NCBI GenBank assembly: GCA_964598275.1
Contig: CAZRAZ010000001.1
Span: 1 to 64,000, forward strand
From: JAHIEZ01 sp964598275
GTDB lineage: Bacteria; Patescibacteriota; Microgenomatia; UBA12405
Reading direction: 5' to 3'
DNA: 64,000 nucleotides
Part shown: positions 17,801-25,596 of the stretch, in pieces
Numbering within the stretch: the first letter of the stretch is position 1
Layout: the number at the start of each line of letters is the position of its first letter
Program-made: the position numbers and the translations under genes
Notes under the pieces: generated by a model
Seen by the model: only the letters and a program-made list of their open reading frames with translations
Databases searched by the model: none
Told to the model about the DNA's origin: nothing

Positions 17801-18080
17801 AGTTTTTTCTCTCTTTTCTGCTCATGTCTCGAACAGAAATAATTCTGATTTTTTTGTTTCTTAGAGTAAATATGGCGGTTAATTTTCTGCCTTGGTTTGT
17901 ATGTCCGAGAGCAGCAATTCTTTCTTCCTTTTTTGAATGATTAACGTCGGAAAAAATTTTTAAAGGTTTATTGAAAAAAAATTCTTCGGCTTCTTTGAAG
18001 CTGACATGGTGTTTTTTCCAATTTTTGTCAATGTTATTTTTGTCCCAATCAAAAAGTGTAGGTTTGGGAATTTTTGACAT
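17784..18080 (-). CDS. brnT: BrnT-like ribonuclease toxin
   Basis: The toxin is 98 residues long if started at ATG 18080 (MSKIPKPTLFDWDK). An in-frame start at 18116 lies within the promoter and is rejected. FDWDKNNIDKNWKKHHVSFKEAEEFFF is the BrnT signature, followed by RIAALGHTNQGRKLTAIFTLRNKKIRIISVRDMSRKERKNYEE, matching the RelE-like BrnT core with its conserved ARxMsxkEr end. BrnT cleaves RNA and is silenced by BrnA. The ATG begins 7-9 nt after the -10 box, so the mRNA has almost no leader. Confidence 0.85.
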   Translation of the reverse strand: MSKIPKPTLFDWDKNNIDKNWKKHHVSFKEAEEFFFNKPLKIFSDVNHSKKEERIAALGHTNQGRKLTAIFTLRNKKIRIISVRDMSRKERKNYEEKK

Positions 18081-18116
18081 TGTACATGATTGTACAATAC
18101 ATAAATTTTTTGTCAA
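18081..18116 (-). promoter_or_regulatory. brnTA promoter with embedded operator dyad
   Basis: On the minus strand TTGACA (18116-18111) and TACAAT (18094-18089) are spaced by 16 bp. The -10 lies within two palindromic TGTACA hexamers (18081-18086 and 18091-18096) separated by 4 bp. This is a good candidate for the BrnA binding site. Confidence 0.7.
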
Positions 18117-18140
18117 GTATATAAAGAGAGACCGTTGAGG

Positions 18141-18146
18141 TAAAAT
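18141..18146 (+). promoter_or_regulatory. -10 box of pepF
   Basis: TAAAAT ends 5 nt before ATG 18152. It is divergent from the brnTA promoter. Confidence 0.5.
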
Positions 18147-18151
18147 AGGTC

Positions 18152-19957
18152 ATGCAAAAAATAAAAGGGGCGAGGTGGAATTTGGATGATATAGTAGCCA
18201 TGGCAGATTTTGAGAAAGTGAGAAAAGAGATAAAGACGGGGACGAAAAAAGCCAAGGGATGGATAAAAAAACTAGATCCAAAAATGAGCCGGAAAGAGTT
18301 TGGGTTGATGGTTGAGTGGTGGCAGGAACTGGAGGAGAAAGTAAGCCGGCTGGTTTATCTACCACACTTGATGGAAGAGGCAAATCAAAAAAACAGGCAG
18401 GCAAAAAAACTAAAAATTAGAGCCAGCGATACGATGCTGTGGTACGGAAGAAAGTTAAGACCGATGGCTTTTTGGCTAAAGGGTTTAGCGGTGGCGGGGA
18501 CAAAAAAACTGGATGATAAAAACGCCAAGCGTTTGTTTGGAGCGACAGCCGATTTGAAATATGTGTTTGAACAGGGACGGAAGATGGCTAAATATAATTT
18601 GAACATACGGGAAGAAGATATTGTTGATAATAAGGATGTTTACGGAATAGAAACGGTGATAAATTTGAGAAAAATGGTGGAAACAGAGATGGAGTACAAG
18701 TTTAAAATTGGAAAGGAAAAGGCAAAAAAAATAAGAACGCAGGGAGAATTATTAAAATATGTTCATTCGGAAAAAAAACAAGAAAGAAAAGAGGCTTACG
18801 GGGCTTTGTTTTGCCAATATAAAAAACACATAGATAAACTGCACGCAGTGCTGGTGGCGGCGGTAAAAAACTGGGATTATGAGACTAAATTGCGGGGTTT
18901 TAAGTCCCCCATTGCCAGAAGAAATGTGGCAAATCAAGTGCCGGACGAAGCGATAGAAGCCCTGCTTAAGGTTTGCACCAAGAAAGGAGAAATATTTGGT
19001 AAATTTTGGGATTATAAGGCGAAAAATTTGGGAGTAAAAAAATTAAACCGATTTGATTTGTATGCGCCCCGCCAAAGACGGGCAAGCGAGCAGGGAAAGC
19101 TTGGTAAACAGGAGTTATATGATTTTGAAGAAGCAAAAAAAATGGTGCTGGAAACAATGTACCAATTTTCGGAAAGATTTGGCAGAGCGGGAGAAAAAAT
19201 AATTGAGGACGGACACGTTGATTCTCACCCACGAGCCAACAAGAGGAGCGGAGCATTTTGCGCGACGGTAGAGCCAAAAATTACTCCTTATGTGTTGTTA
19301 AATCATGACAACAGCTTGAGAAGCGTATATACCTTGGCTCACGAATTGGGACACGGAATTCATAGTCTGTATGCCAATGGCCACGAAGTGCTGGCACAGC
19401 AGGCAGGATTGCCGTTGGCGGAAACGGCATCGACTCTGGCTGAAACGATTCTGTTTGAAAAACTATTGGAAAAAGAAAACGATAGTGAGATAAAAAAATC
19501 GATGTTGTGGGAAAAAATCAGTGATTCTTATTCAACGGTATTGAGACAAAATTATTTTGTAAAGTTTGAATTGGAATTACACGAAAAAATGAAGAAAGGC
19601 TTGGGGATAAAAGAAACGGGAGAATTGTGGCTAAAAGGACTAAAGGAACAGTTTGGAGAAAAGATAGAAGTGGATCCGGTATTTGCTTATGAGTGGAGCT
19701 ATATTCCCCATATAGTTTCTACTCCTTTTTATTGTTACAGCTATAGTTTTGGAGAATTGCTAAGCTTGTCGCTGTATGACCGCTATAAAAAAGAAGGAAA
19801 AACTTTTGTGCCTAAGATAGAAAGGATTTTGGAAGCGGGAGGAAGCGAGGATCCGGAAAAAGTATTAAAAAGAGTGGGTATAGAAATGAAAGATGAGAGT
19901 TTTTGGGAGGGGGGTTTTGGAGTTATTGAGAGGTGGATAGAAAGATTGAGCCAATGA
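18152..19957 (+). CDS. pepF: M3-family oligoendopeptidase (PepF-like)
   Basis: This 601-residue zinc metallopeptidase degrades oligopeptides in the cytoplasm. The M3 active-site motif HELGHGIHS is present, with His397, Glu398 and His401; the third ligand is expected in LAETASTLAETILFEKLL downstream. The N-terminal half is the helical oligopeptidase_F domain. SYSFGELLSLSLYDRYKKEG and the C-terminal LEAGGSEDPEKVLKRVGIEM segment are standard for PepF/M3B. Length is normal. The stop overlaps the ATG of the following helicase by 4 bp. Confidence 0.93.
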   Translation: MQKIKGARWNLDDIVAMADFEKVRKEIKTGTKKAKGWIKKLDPKMSRKEFGLMVEWWQELEEKVSRLVYLPHLMEEANQKNRQAKKLKIRASDTMLWYGRKLRPMAFWLKGLAVAGTKKLDDKNAKRLFGATADLKYVFEQGRKMAKYNLNIREEDIVDNKDVYGIETVINLRKMVETEMEYKFKIGKEKAKKIRTQGELLKYVHSEKKQERKEAYGALFCQYKKHIDKLHAVLVAAVKNWDYETKLRGFKSPIARRNVANQVPDEAIEALLKVCTKKGEIFGKFWDYKAKNLGVKKLNRFDLYAPRQRRASEQGKLGKQELYDFEEAKKMVLETMYQFSERFGRAGEKIIEDGHVDSHPRANKRSGAFCATVEPKITPYVLLNHDNSLRSVYTLAHELGHGIHSLYANGHEVLAQQAGLPLAETASTLAETILFEKLLEKENDSEIKKSMLWEKISDSYSTVLRQNYFVKFELELHEKMKKGLGIKETGELWLKGLKEQFGEKIEVDPVFAYEWSYIPHIVSTPFYCYSYSFGELLSLSLYDRYKKEGKTFVPKIERILEAGGSEDPEKVLKRVGIEMKDESFWEGGFGVIERWIERLSQ

Positions 19958-21096
19958 TATTGTCGAAAGATCAAGAAAAGGCGTTGGAGGGAATGATGGC
20001 ATGGTGGAAAAAACCAACAAAGCAATATATAACCCTGGGAGGATATGCGGGGACAGGAAAAACGACACTGATGGCAGTGTTGAGAAAAAAATTGGAAAAA
20101 AAGAAAAGAGTGGCTTTTGTCAGCTATACCGGCAAGTCGGCCAGAGTGTTGCGAAGTAAATTAACAGCGGAAAAGGCAATAGAGGAAAACGACAGCGTAG
20201 GAACAATACATTCCTTAATTTATTCGCCGATTACCAACGATAAAAAGGAGATTGTGGGATGGGAAAGAAAGGAAAGAATTGAGGCTGATTTGATGGTGGT
20301 GGATGAGGCATCGATGGTGGACGGCGGGATTTGGGCTGATTTACTGTCTTACAACGTGCCAATAGTGGCAACCGGAGATCATGGACAGTTGCCGCCAATC
20401 AGAGGAAATTTCAACTTGATGGATAAGCCGGACTTGATTTTAGAAGAAATTCATAGACAGGCTGCTGACAATCCAATTATCAAGGTGTCGGTGTGGGCCA
20501 GAAAAACAGGCAATATCCCCAAGGGCGATTACGGAACGGGAGTAAGAAAGATTGACCGAAGAGAAGGAGGAGAAGAAGTGGAAGAGATTTTAAAAAATTA
20601 TAGTGAAAAGTGGATGATTTTGTGTGGCTATAATCGAACCCGGATAAGGCTAAATCAATTTATTAGAAATTCAAGAGAAATAGTGGGGAAAGAGCCGGTG
20701 TGTGGCGAGAGGGTGATTTGTTTGCGAAACAATCACGATAAACAAATATTTAACGGTATGTTGGGAACAATCGCGTCGATTGATAGAAAAAATATGGAAT
20801 GGTATGAGGCAGAAATTGAAATGGATGGGGAGGATAGAAAATATGAAGGATTAGTAATGGTAGATCAATTTGGCAGGGAGGGGGCAATTAATTTTTCTGA
20901 CCAAAGATTTAGGAGCGTTAAGGGTGATTTGTTTGATTTTGGTTATGCACTGACAGTACACAAGGCTCAGGGAAGCCAGGCAAAAAAAGTACTGTTGTTT
21001 GAGGAGAGGTTTTCTAAAATGACAGACGATGAATGGCGACGGTGGTTATATACGGCGGTAACTAGGGCAGAAGAAGAACTGGTGATAGTGGGATAA
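19954..21096 (+). CDS. RecD/Dda-like superfamily 1 helicase
   Basis: The protein is 380 residues long from ATG 19954, which overlaps the pepF stop as ATGA; an in-frame GTG at 19933 would give a longer overlap. Motif I is GGYAGTGKTTLMAVL, motif Ia-like SYTGKSARVLRSK, motif II VVDEASMVD, and motif III ATGDHGQLPPI. The UvrD_C_2 C-terminus has YALTVHKAQGSQ and LYTAVTRAEEELVIVG. These order the protein with RecD2/Dda-type 5'-3' DNA helicases rather than UvrD. It is short, with no N-terminal extension, similar to phage Dda or plasmid-encoded versions. The substrate in this organism is not evident. Confidence 0.88.
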   Translation: MILSKDQEKALEGMMAWWKKPTKQYITLGGYAGTGKTTLMAVLRKKLEKKKRVAFVSYTGKSARVLRSKLTAEKAIEENDSVGTIHSLIYSPITNDKKEIVGWERKERIEADLMVVDEASMVDGGIWADLLSYNVPIVATGDHGQLPPIRGNFNLMDKPDLILEEIHRQAADNPIIKVSVWARKTGNIPKGDYGTGVRKIDRREGGEEVEEILKNYSEKWMILCGYNRTRIRLNQFIRNSREIVGKEPVCGERVICLRNNHDKQIFNGMLGTIASIDRKNMEWYEAEIEMDGEDRKYEGLVMVDQFGREGAINFSDQRFRSVKGDLFDFGYALTVHKAQGSQAKKVLLFEERFSKMTDDEWRRWLYTAVTRAEEELVIVG

Positions 21097-21187
21097 AACT
21101 ATTTGGCGATTTGTGTTAAAATTATAACAGACATATGAGAGGGCATTGGTTATAATGTTCGAATGTTTTTAAAAATTAATAAGAAAA

Positions 21188-21829
21188 ATGACAGATAAAA
21201 CCGTAAAACAGCTGAAGAAATTTTTTAGCGCTTACCCAATTAAAAAATTTAAGAAGGGCAGGACCGTGAAAGATCCCAATATCAAAAGCGAAGGGATAAT
21301 GTTTATTAAAAAGGGTTATGCCAGAGCCTATTCTTTGTCGGAAAACGGCAGGGAAAGAACCCTGCCGATGTTTAGGCCTTTATTTCCCTGCGCGGCCATC
21401 ACTTTGCTGACTAAGAAAAAAAATGATTTTTATTTTGAGGCAATTTCAAGTATGGAAGTGTGGGAAGCGCCGGAAAGAGAATTTGTGGCCTTTTTGAAAG
21501 AGAATAAGCAACTTAAAGAGGAACTGACACGTGATTTGATTATGGAATTGGCTGACACGGTTTGTGACGTACAGAGCTTAGTTTCGGGAGATGCAACCAA
21601 CAAGGTAGCAACCTTGATTACTTCGATGGCGAAGAAATTTGGCGAAAAGATGGGCAAGGGGGTAAGAGTAAAATTTGATATCCCCCACCGAATATTGGCA
21701 AGCATGGCCGGATTGACCAGAGAAACGGTGACTTTGCAGATACTGGATATGGAAAAAAAGAAACTGCTGGTTAAAAAAGGACGAACTTTAGTAGTGACTG
21801 ATATAGAAAAAATGAGTAATTTGGCTTAA
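21188..21829 (+). CDS. Crp/Fnr-family transcriptional regulator
   Basis: The 213-residue protein has a cyclic-nucleotide-binding-like beta-roll (residues about 15-110: GIMFIKKGYARAYSLSENGRERTLPMFRPLF) and a winged helix (residues about 140-213) with IPHRILASMAGLTRETVTLQILDMEKKKLLVKKGRTLVVTD, the Crp-type recognition helix. The cAMP-contacting residues (RSxxA pattern) and the Fnr N-terminal Cys cluster are both absent, so the effector is unknown. A TATAAT at 21151-21156 lies 31 nt before the start. Target operators were not identified. Confidence 0.85.
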   Translation: MTDKTVKQLKKFFSAYPIKKFKKGRTVKDPNIKSEGIMFIKKGYARAYSLSENGRERTLPMFRPLFPCAAITLLTKKKNDFYFEAISSMEVWEAPEREFVAFLKENKQLKEELTRDLIMELADTVCDVQSLVSGDATNKVATLITSMAKKFGEKMGKGVRVKFDIPHRILASMAGLTRETVTLQILDMEKKKLLVKKGRTLVVTDIEKMSNLA

Positions 21830-22704
21830 TCGGAGTCGGAGCCGGCGGTGAAGGGTTTCTGGCAACGGGGACAGAAAAAGGCGGAACGACCAGAAATGGT
21901 GATTTTTCTGATGAGGGTAGAACAAGCAAAACAGGGCTTTCTTAGTCTTTGATAGACTCTGAAATTATATTGATTTTGGCCGGGGGTGCCGTCGGGGCGG
22001 ATATACCGGTTATCACGGGCAGTAGAACCACCGGCCTTAATTGACTGACGAATGATTTTTAGAAGATGGAGGTGGAGTTTTTTAGATTTAGCGAAAGAAA
22101 TTTTATTGGCGGACGTGAGAGGGTGAATGGCGGCCAGAAACAAGGCGTCATTGGCATAGATGTTGCCAATACCGGCAAAACGGTTTTGATCGTGGAGAAG
22201 GCTTTTGACGGGGCGGGAAGAGGTTTGTAACTGACGATAGAAATAGAGAGGGGTAAATTTTTTGGAAAGAAGATCGGGACTAAGTTTTGATTGAAATTGT
22301 TTGACTTCTTGAAGAGAAAGAAGGCGAATCCAGCCAAATTTGCGCATGTCGTTGAAGAAAAGTTTGGAGTGGTTAGAAAAAGAAAAAATAAAGCGGGTGT
22401 GAGAATGGGGTAACTTAAGCTGGTTTTGTTTTGGTGTGGGGTGTCCAAGAATAGTGGTGTATGAATCACGATAGACCAGCTGGCCGGTCATTTTGAGATG
22501 GATCAAAAGGATAAAATCGTTTGCAAGGTAAATTGAGAGCTGTTTGCCAAGGCGAGAAAGTTTGGCGATTTTTTGATCAATAATAAATTTGGGATCACCT
22601 TGAAAAGATTTAGAATTGAGGATGTCTAGTTTGGCAACAGTTTGACCAACAAGTTTGGGGGTAAGAAATTGACGGATAACTTCGACTTCGGGAAGTTCAG
22701 GCAT
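21826..22704 (-). CDS. mutM: Formamidopyrimidine-DNA glycosylase MutM (Fpg)
   Basis: The start is set at ATG 22704 because the mature enzyme must begin PELPEVE, whose N-terminal Pro is the catalytic nucleophile; five upstream codons are rejected. The protein is 292 residues long. The helix-two-turn-helix contains RFAGIGNIYANDALF, the family's central signature. A C-terminal zinc finger has Cys pairs in CFACSTLI and FFCPRCQK. It excises 8-oxoguanine and FaPy and nicks the DNA. It converges on the Crp-like gene with a 4-bp overlap of the ends. Confidence 0.95.
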   Translation of the reverse strand: MPELPEVEVIRQFLTPKLVGQTVAKLDILNSKSFQGDPKFIIDQKIAKLSRLGKQLSIYLANDFILLIHLKMTGQLVYRDSYTTILGHPTPKQNQLKLPHSHTRFIFSFSNHSKLFFNDMRKFGWIRLLSLQEVKQFQSKLSPDLLSKKFTPLYFYRQLQTSSRPVKSLLHDQNRFAGIGNIYANDALFLAAIHPLTSANKISFAKSKKLHLHLLKIIRQSIKAGGSTARDNRYIRPDGTPGQNQYNFRVYQRLRKPCFACSTLIRKITISGRSAFFCPRCQKPFTAGSDSD

Positions 22705-22709
22705 GAGAG

Positions 22710-22718
22710 AGTATAGCA
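22710..22718 (-). promoter_or_regulatory. Extended -10 of mutM
   Basis: TGCTATACT on the minus strand ends 5 nt before ATG 22704, so the start is leaderless. This independently supports the MPELPEVE start. Confidence 0.65.
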
Positions 22719-22800
22719 AGGAGGAACTTTGAGGATTAATTTCCCGAGGTGTCTAGCTAACTCACTCCGGAGGTGGGTTTGAAGAGGGTGGGTTGAAAGC

Positions 22801-23007
22801 TTATAGTGTTGATTTTGGGAGGGTTTTTTGTGTAAGTGTATATTTTTGTATTTCAGATAAAAACTGACTGATGAGGTCCGAGGACATCGGACCGAAATAC
22901 AAAGTTTTAAGTTTGTCTAGAGAAATCCAGGTAGTGCGTTTAGAAAATGGCGAGAAAAAACACACTTGATCGGGTGGTCCATAGTATATTCTATTGACAA
23001 AAAACAC
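22801..23007 (-). CDS. Short hypothetical protein or gene fragment
   Basis: A 68-codon frame encodes IYYGPPDQVCFFSPFSKRTTWISLDKLKTLYFGPMSSDLISQFLSEIQKY. The amino-acid order looks natural, and an in-frame hairpin (GGTCCGA/TCGGACC, 22876-22894) resembles the palindromic insertions found in other real genes here. The start overlaps the strong plus-strand promoter at 22994-23022, which argues that this is the surviving end of a longer gene. No family was recognised. Confidence 0.35.
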   Translation of the reverse strand: MFFVNRIYYGPPDQVCFFSPFSKRTTWISLDKLKTLYFGPMSSDLISQFLSEIQKYTLTQKTLPKSTL

Positions 23008-23022
23008 CCTATTGACTATGAT
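22994..23022 (+). promoter_or_regulatory. Near-consensus promoter of the 23029 gene
   Basis: TTGACA (22994-22999), a 17-bp spacer, and TATGAT (23017-23022). The ATG at 23029 falls 6 nt after the -10, at the expected transcription start. Confidence 0.75.
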
Positions 23023-23028
23023 GGACGC

Positions 23029-23424
23029 ATGGAAAGTCTTACAGGGGTTGGTTCACCAGAAGTTGATCCGAGAATAGATTATGTGAGAGCTAATAGCGAA
23101 AGGTGGCAAGATTCTTTGAGAAAAGCGATTGACGAGTGTGATAATAATGGACAATATCATGGAAGAAGTATTCCTCTTGTTTTTGGGGAAGTTTTAGCTC
23201 CATATTTAAGCCCTAGAATTACAGATAGGCCGAATCAATTAGTGGCTTTGGGGCTTGACTTTAGAGACACTTTATCTCTTTCGTTTGACGGTGATCAAAG
23301 AACGATTGGTACAATGTTGGCCACAAACATAGTCAGGAGTGGTCGGATAAACGTAAGAGATGTTTTAACTAACTTAAGCGCTTGGATTAGTTCGTGTAGT
23401 GGTTCGGGAGAATCTCCTCAATAG
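23029..23424 (+). CDS. Hypothetical protein with a strong leaderless promoter
   Basis: The predicted protein is 131 residues long, beginning MESLTGVGSPEVDPRIDYV; the frame is open further upstream but the promoter places the start at 23029. It contains NSERWQDSLRKAIDECDNN and a helical middle (PNQLVALGLDFRDTLSLSF), followed by a Ser-rich end. No membrane segment or signal peptide is present. Codon choice is less purine-biased than the core genes, and fragments of another reading frame flank it on the opposite strand. It may be a recently inserted cargo gene. No family was recognised. Confidence 0.6.
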   Translation: MESLTGVGSPEVDPRIDYVRANSERWQDSLRKAIDECDNNGQYHGRSIPLVFGEVLAPYLSPRITDRPNQLVALGLDFRDTLSLSFDGDQRTIGTMLATNIVRSGRINVRDVLTNLSAWISSCSGSGESPQ

Positions 23425-23572
23425 TTTTTTTTGCTAAGCCAAAAAAAGTATTAGCTTTGTTTGGAGAGATTAGGCGTAAAATGCTAGGGGTTTTGACAGG
23501 GGTAAAGACATCGATCTTGGCAATAAAAACGAAATGGGTTCTAGGAAAAAGAAATTTTGAAAAAGGCGTCGT
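23387..23572 (-). pseudogene. Startless coding fragment on minus strand
   Basis: A 61-codon open frame without any start codon encodes HFVFIAKIDVFTPVKTPSI, then LRLISPNKANTFFGLAKKTI and EEIL. The composition is that of a folded protein, not a random frame. It overlaps the 3' end of the plus-strand gene by 38 bp. Together with 22801-23007 it may be a remnant of one disrupted minus-strand gene. The rest of the 23425-23631 gap holds nothing recognisable. Confidence 0.3.
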
Positions 23573-23631
23573 TTAGGGGAAGAAAAAGAGCAATTGTCTC
23601 CATAATAAAAAATTTAAATTTATAAATAAAA

Positions 23632-24258
23632 TTATTGTATATTGGCTCGTCCATCACCAAAAACACAAGCATAGTTATCTTCACTGGTTCTTGCATAAAA
23701 ATAAAATATAATTTCACCAGTATCCTTCGGTACTCCCACCAGTATAATTAAGTTGTGGTTTAACTCACCTGATGATAGTAACTGACCACGAAGATATACT
23801 TTTCCTTCACATAACGGAGCACTTGGATGAGGTAATTCTCGAACGTTTACACCATTTTCTGCAGTTACTTGGCTAAAAGGTTGACGACTTTCTCTGATAA
23901 TCCTGACGTCAACCACAGCTAAACCATTGTTTTGAAGTTTTGTTTTATAAGCTTCTGCTAATTGCCGATCGGTTTCTTTTTGGGCTTCTGTTCTTTGTGC
24001 GGCAACAGTAGCCTCAACTTGCATCTTTCTTACTTTTATATCACTCTGAACTTGGGGATCTCTGATCGCAGCTTCGGTTTGATGAGTGGCAACGGTTGCT
24101 GTCCTGGCGGTAACTGCGGTTGCTCTAACTTTTAACGCCGTAATGCCAGGATCTTCTATGGGTCTACATCCTGCCAGAGCAGATCCGCCGGCAATAGCGA
24201 CGGCAATTCCAAACCGAATTAGTCTTGAATGTATAATTTCTGCTGCGTTTAAACTCAT
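23632..24258 (-). CDS. Predicted lipoprotein with coiled-coil segment
   Basis: This 208-residue protein has an N-terminal hydrophobic segment ending in a lipobox (GSALAGC, Cys31). Residues about 45-105 form an Ala/Thr/Gln-rich stretch with long-helix character (TAVTARTATVATHQTEAAI, VEATVAAQRTEAQKETDRQLAEAYKTKL). The C-terminal part is a small beta-rich domain (NGVNVRELPHPSAPLCEGKVYLRGQLL), reminiscent of a bacterial SH3-type fold that begins with the xVNVRxxPxxxA pattern. It is probably attached to the membrane and exposed outside. The SH3 assignment is by pattern only. A TATAGT -10 lies 9 nt upstream of the start. Confidence 0.65.
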   Translation of the reverse strand: MSLNAAEIIHSRLIRFGIAVAIAGGSALAGCRPIEDPGITALKVRATAVTARTATVATHQTEAAIRDPQVQSDIKVRKMQVEATVAAQRTEAQKETDRQLAEAYKTKLQNNGLAVVDVRIIRESRQPFSQVTAENGVNVRELPHPSAPLCEGKVYLRGQLLSSGELNHNLIILVGVPKDTGEIIFYFYARTSEDNYACVFGDGRANIQ

Positions 24259-24455
24259 ATATTTTAAACTATAAATTAATACTGTGGTATTTTACAACTT
24301 TTCTTTTAGCTTAACAAAGCGGTTGGTTGTTGTATAGTGTTATATTATAACATATAATATTATTATAAGTTTTTATGCTCAGGTCCAATTGTTTTTTTGT
24401 TTGGAAATGGTTTGGATGGCGCAAGTAATACTGAATAAGTTACGATACAGATGAA
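24259..24455. other. AT-rich intergenic stretch
   Basis: This gap contains an AT-rich dyad (ATATTAT/ATAATAT around 24342-24360) and the upstream region of the minus-strand lipoprotein. No gene or RNA was recognised. Confidence 0.5.
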
Positions 24456-24626
24456 ATGCTTCCGGCTAACTTTCTGGTAATTGATCTTGGACAGGATCCG
24501 GAGGCCAGTGAAACTGCAATTTCATCTCTCTCCCGGTCATTGATTTTATTGATTTTTTCATCCCTGATTTTACTTCAGGTGTTCGGATTCGTTTTAGAAC
24601 TTACTTCTCACACCTCGGAGGAGTGA
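24456..24626 (+). CDS. Small ORF ending inside a dispersed repeat
   Basis: The 56 codons from ATG 24456 encode MLPANFLVIDLGQDPEASET, a hydrophobic helix (SLILLIFSSLILLQVFGFVL), then SHTSEE and stop. The last codons and the TGA lie in a repeat (24608-24626) that also ends the flippase gene at 44625. It could be a small membrane protein or a chance frame. It converges on the ABC domain gene. Low support. Confidence 0.25.
   Translation: MLPANFLVIDLGQDPEASETAISSLSRSLILLIFSSLILLQVFGFVLELTSHTSEE
24608..24626. repeat. Dispersed 17-19 bp repeat copy
   Basis: TCACACCTCGGAGGAGTGA. Its first 17 bases recur exactly at 44566-44582, and an inverted-like variant lies at 44610-44625. Confidence 0.7.
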
Positions 24627-24634
24627 TTGCATTC

Positions 24635-25552
24635 TTAAGTTAAGTCGGAGAAGTTGACGGCGGAGATAGAACGGTTTTTGGCCAGACGGGTAAGGGCGAC
24701 TTTGGTGTCGGCAAAAATGTCTTTGATGCTGCTTAAGTTATTGAGGAAAACTTGGGTGTTGGTGACGTAACCCATAAGTAAAATGAGGTCAGAAATGTGT
24801 TTTTGACCAACAGAAACGGTGTAAACCAGATAAAGAAAAATAAGAGAAGAGAAAAAGACAGCTGTACCCTGCAAAAAGTTCCATTCCCAAAAACTCCAAT
24901 CGCAAAGTTTTTTGAGGTGGTTTAGAAATTGGCGACGTTCTGTGTCTACCTTATTGTTATCCTGAAGTTGGGCATAGTATTTTTCGGTGTGAATGTTTTG
25001 GACGTTTCTTAAGCAGGAATAACGCTGTGTAGTATAGATATCAACAAGGTAATAAATGGCAATGTAGGCAATTTCGGCAATAAAAACCCTAAAATCAAGA
25101 AAAATAAGAATAATGGGAGTACTGATAAAAGAAACCAGACCATCAATGCCGGGCTGACGAATAATGGAAAGGGTGTTTCTGACAGCTTCAGAAAAATTTC
25201 TGACGGCTTGGATAATCTGATGACGTTGTTGTTTGTCTTTGGTTTTAATACCGAAAAGCAAAAATTGATGAATGGAAAATTCGATTTTAAAAATAAGATG
25301 TTCGAGTTTGTAAATAGAAATCAGACGGGAATAATTATCTAAAAGTCGAATAAAAAGAATGAATAAAAGATGGTAAAAAAGACGGGCGAGAGAGGCATGA
25401 TTTTCGAGAAGTTGGATAGCCTGACTAAAAAGATAGATGCTGTAAAGAGGCAAAAGAGCTGACAAAAAGCGGACAAGATACCAAAAAACAAAAGAACCTT
25501 TGCGATCGATCAAGTCGAGAATGAGGTGAAAAATTTTTTTGTTTTGTTTCAT
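24635..25552 (-). CDS. ABC-transporter membrane domain without ATPase
   Basis: This 305-residue protein has hydrophobic helices at residues about 18-45, 58-75, 140-180 and 230-285. The layout matches the type I exporter transmembrane domain (ABC_membrane), including the long charged intracellular loops QRHQIIQAVRNFSEAVRN and YYAQLQDNNKVDTERRQFLNHL. No nucleotide-binding domain follows and none is encoded nearby, whereas exporters of this class normally carry it on the same chain. Either it pairs with a distant ATPase or it has another role, such as a membrane scaffold. It is divergent from trxB. Confidence 0.65.
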   Translation of the reverse strand: MKQNKKIFHLILDLIDRKGSFVFWYLVRFLSALLPLYSIYLFSQAIQLLENHASLARLFYHLLFILFIRLLDNYSRLISIYKLEHLIFKIEFSIHQFLLFGIKTKDKQQRHQIIQAVRNFSEAVRNTLSIIRQPGIDGLVSFISTPIILIFLDFRVFIAEIAYIAIYYLVDIYTTQRYSCLRNVQNIHTEKYYAQLQDNNKVDTERRQFLNHLKKLCDWSFWEWNFLQGTAVFFSSLIFLYLVYTVSVGQKHISDLILLMGYVTNTQVFLNNLSSIKDIFADTKVALTRLAKNRSISAVNFSDLT

Positions 25553-25584
25553 AAGACAGTAATTTTAGTATAAACAATTTGCGG

Positions 25585-25590
25585 TAGAAT
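25585..25590 (+). promoter_or_regulatory. -10 box of trxB
   Basis: TAGAAT ends 6 nt before ATG 25597. An ATG directly abutting the box at 25591 is too close and would be outside the transcript. Confidence 0.55.
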
Positions 25591-25596
25591 ATGTTT

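Noticed and set aside
21163..21187. ATG at 21163 as leaderless start of the Crp-like gene
   Set aside because: It is not in frame with the regulator (25 nt before ATG 21188), and the in-frame upstream codon at 21170 is a stop.
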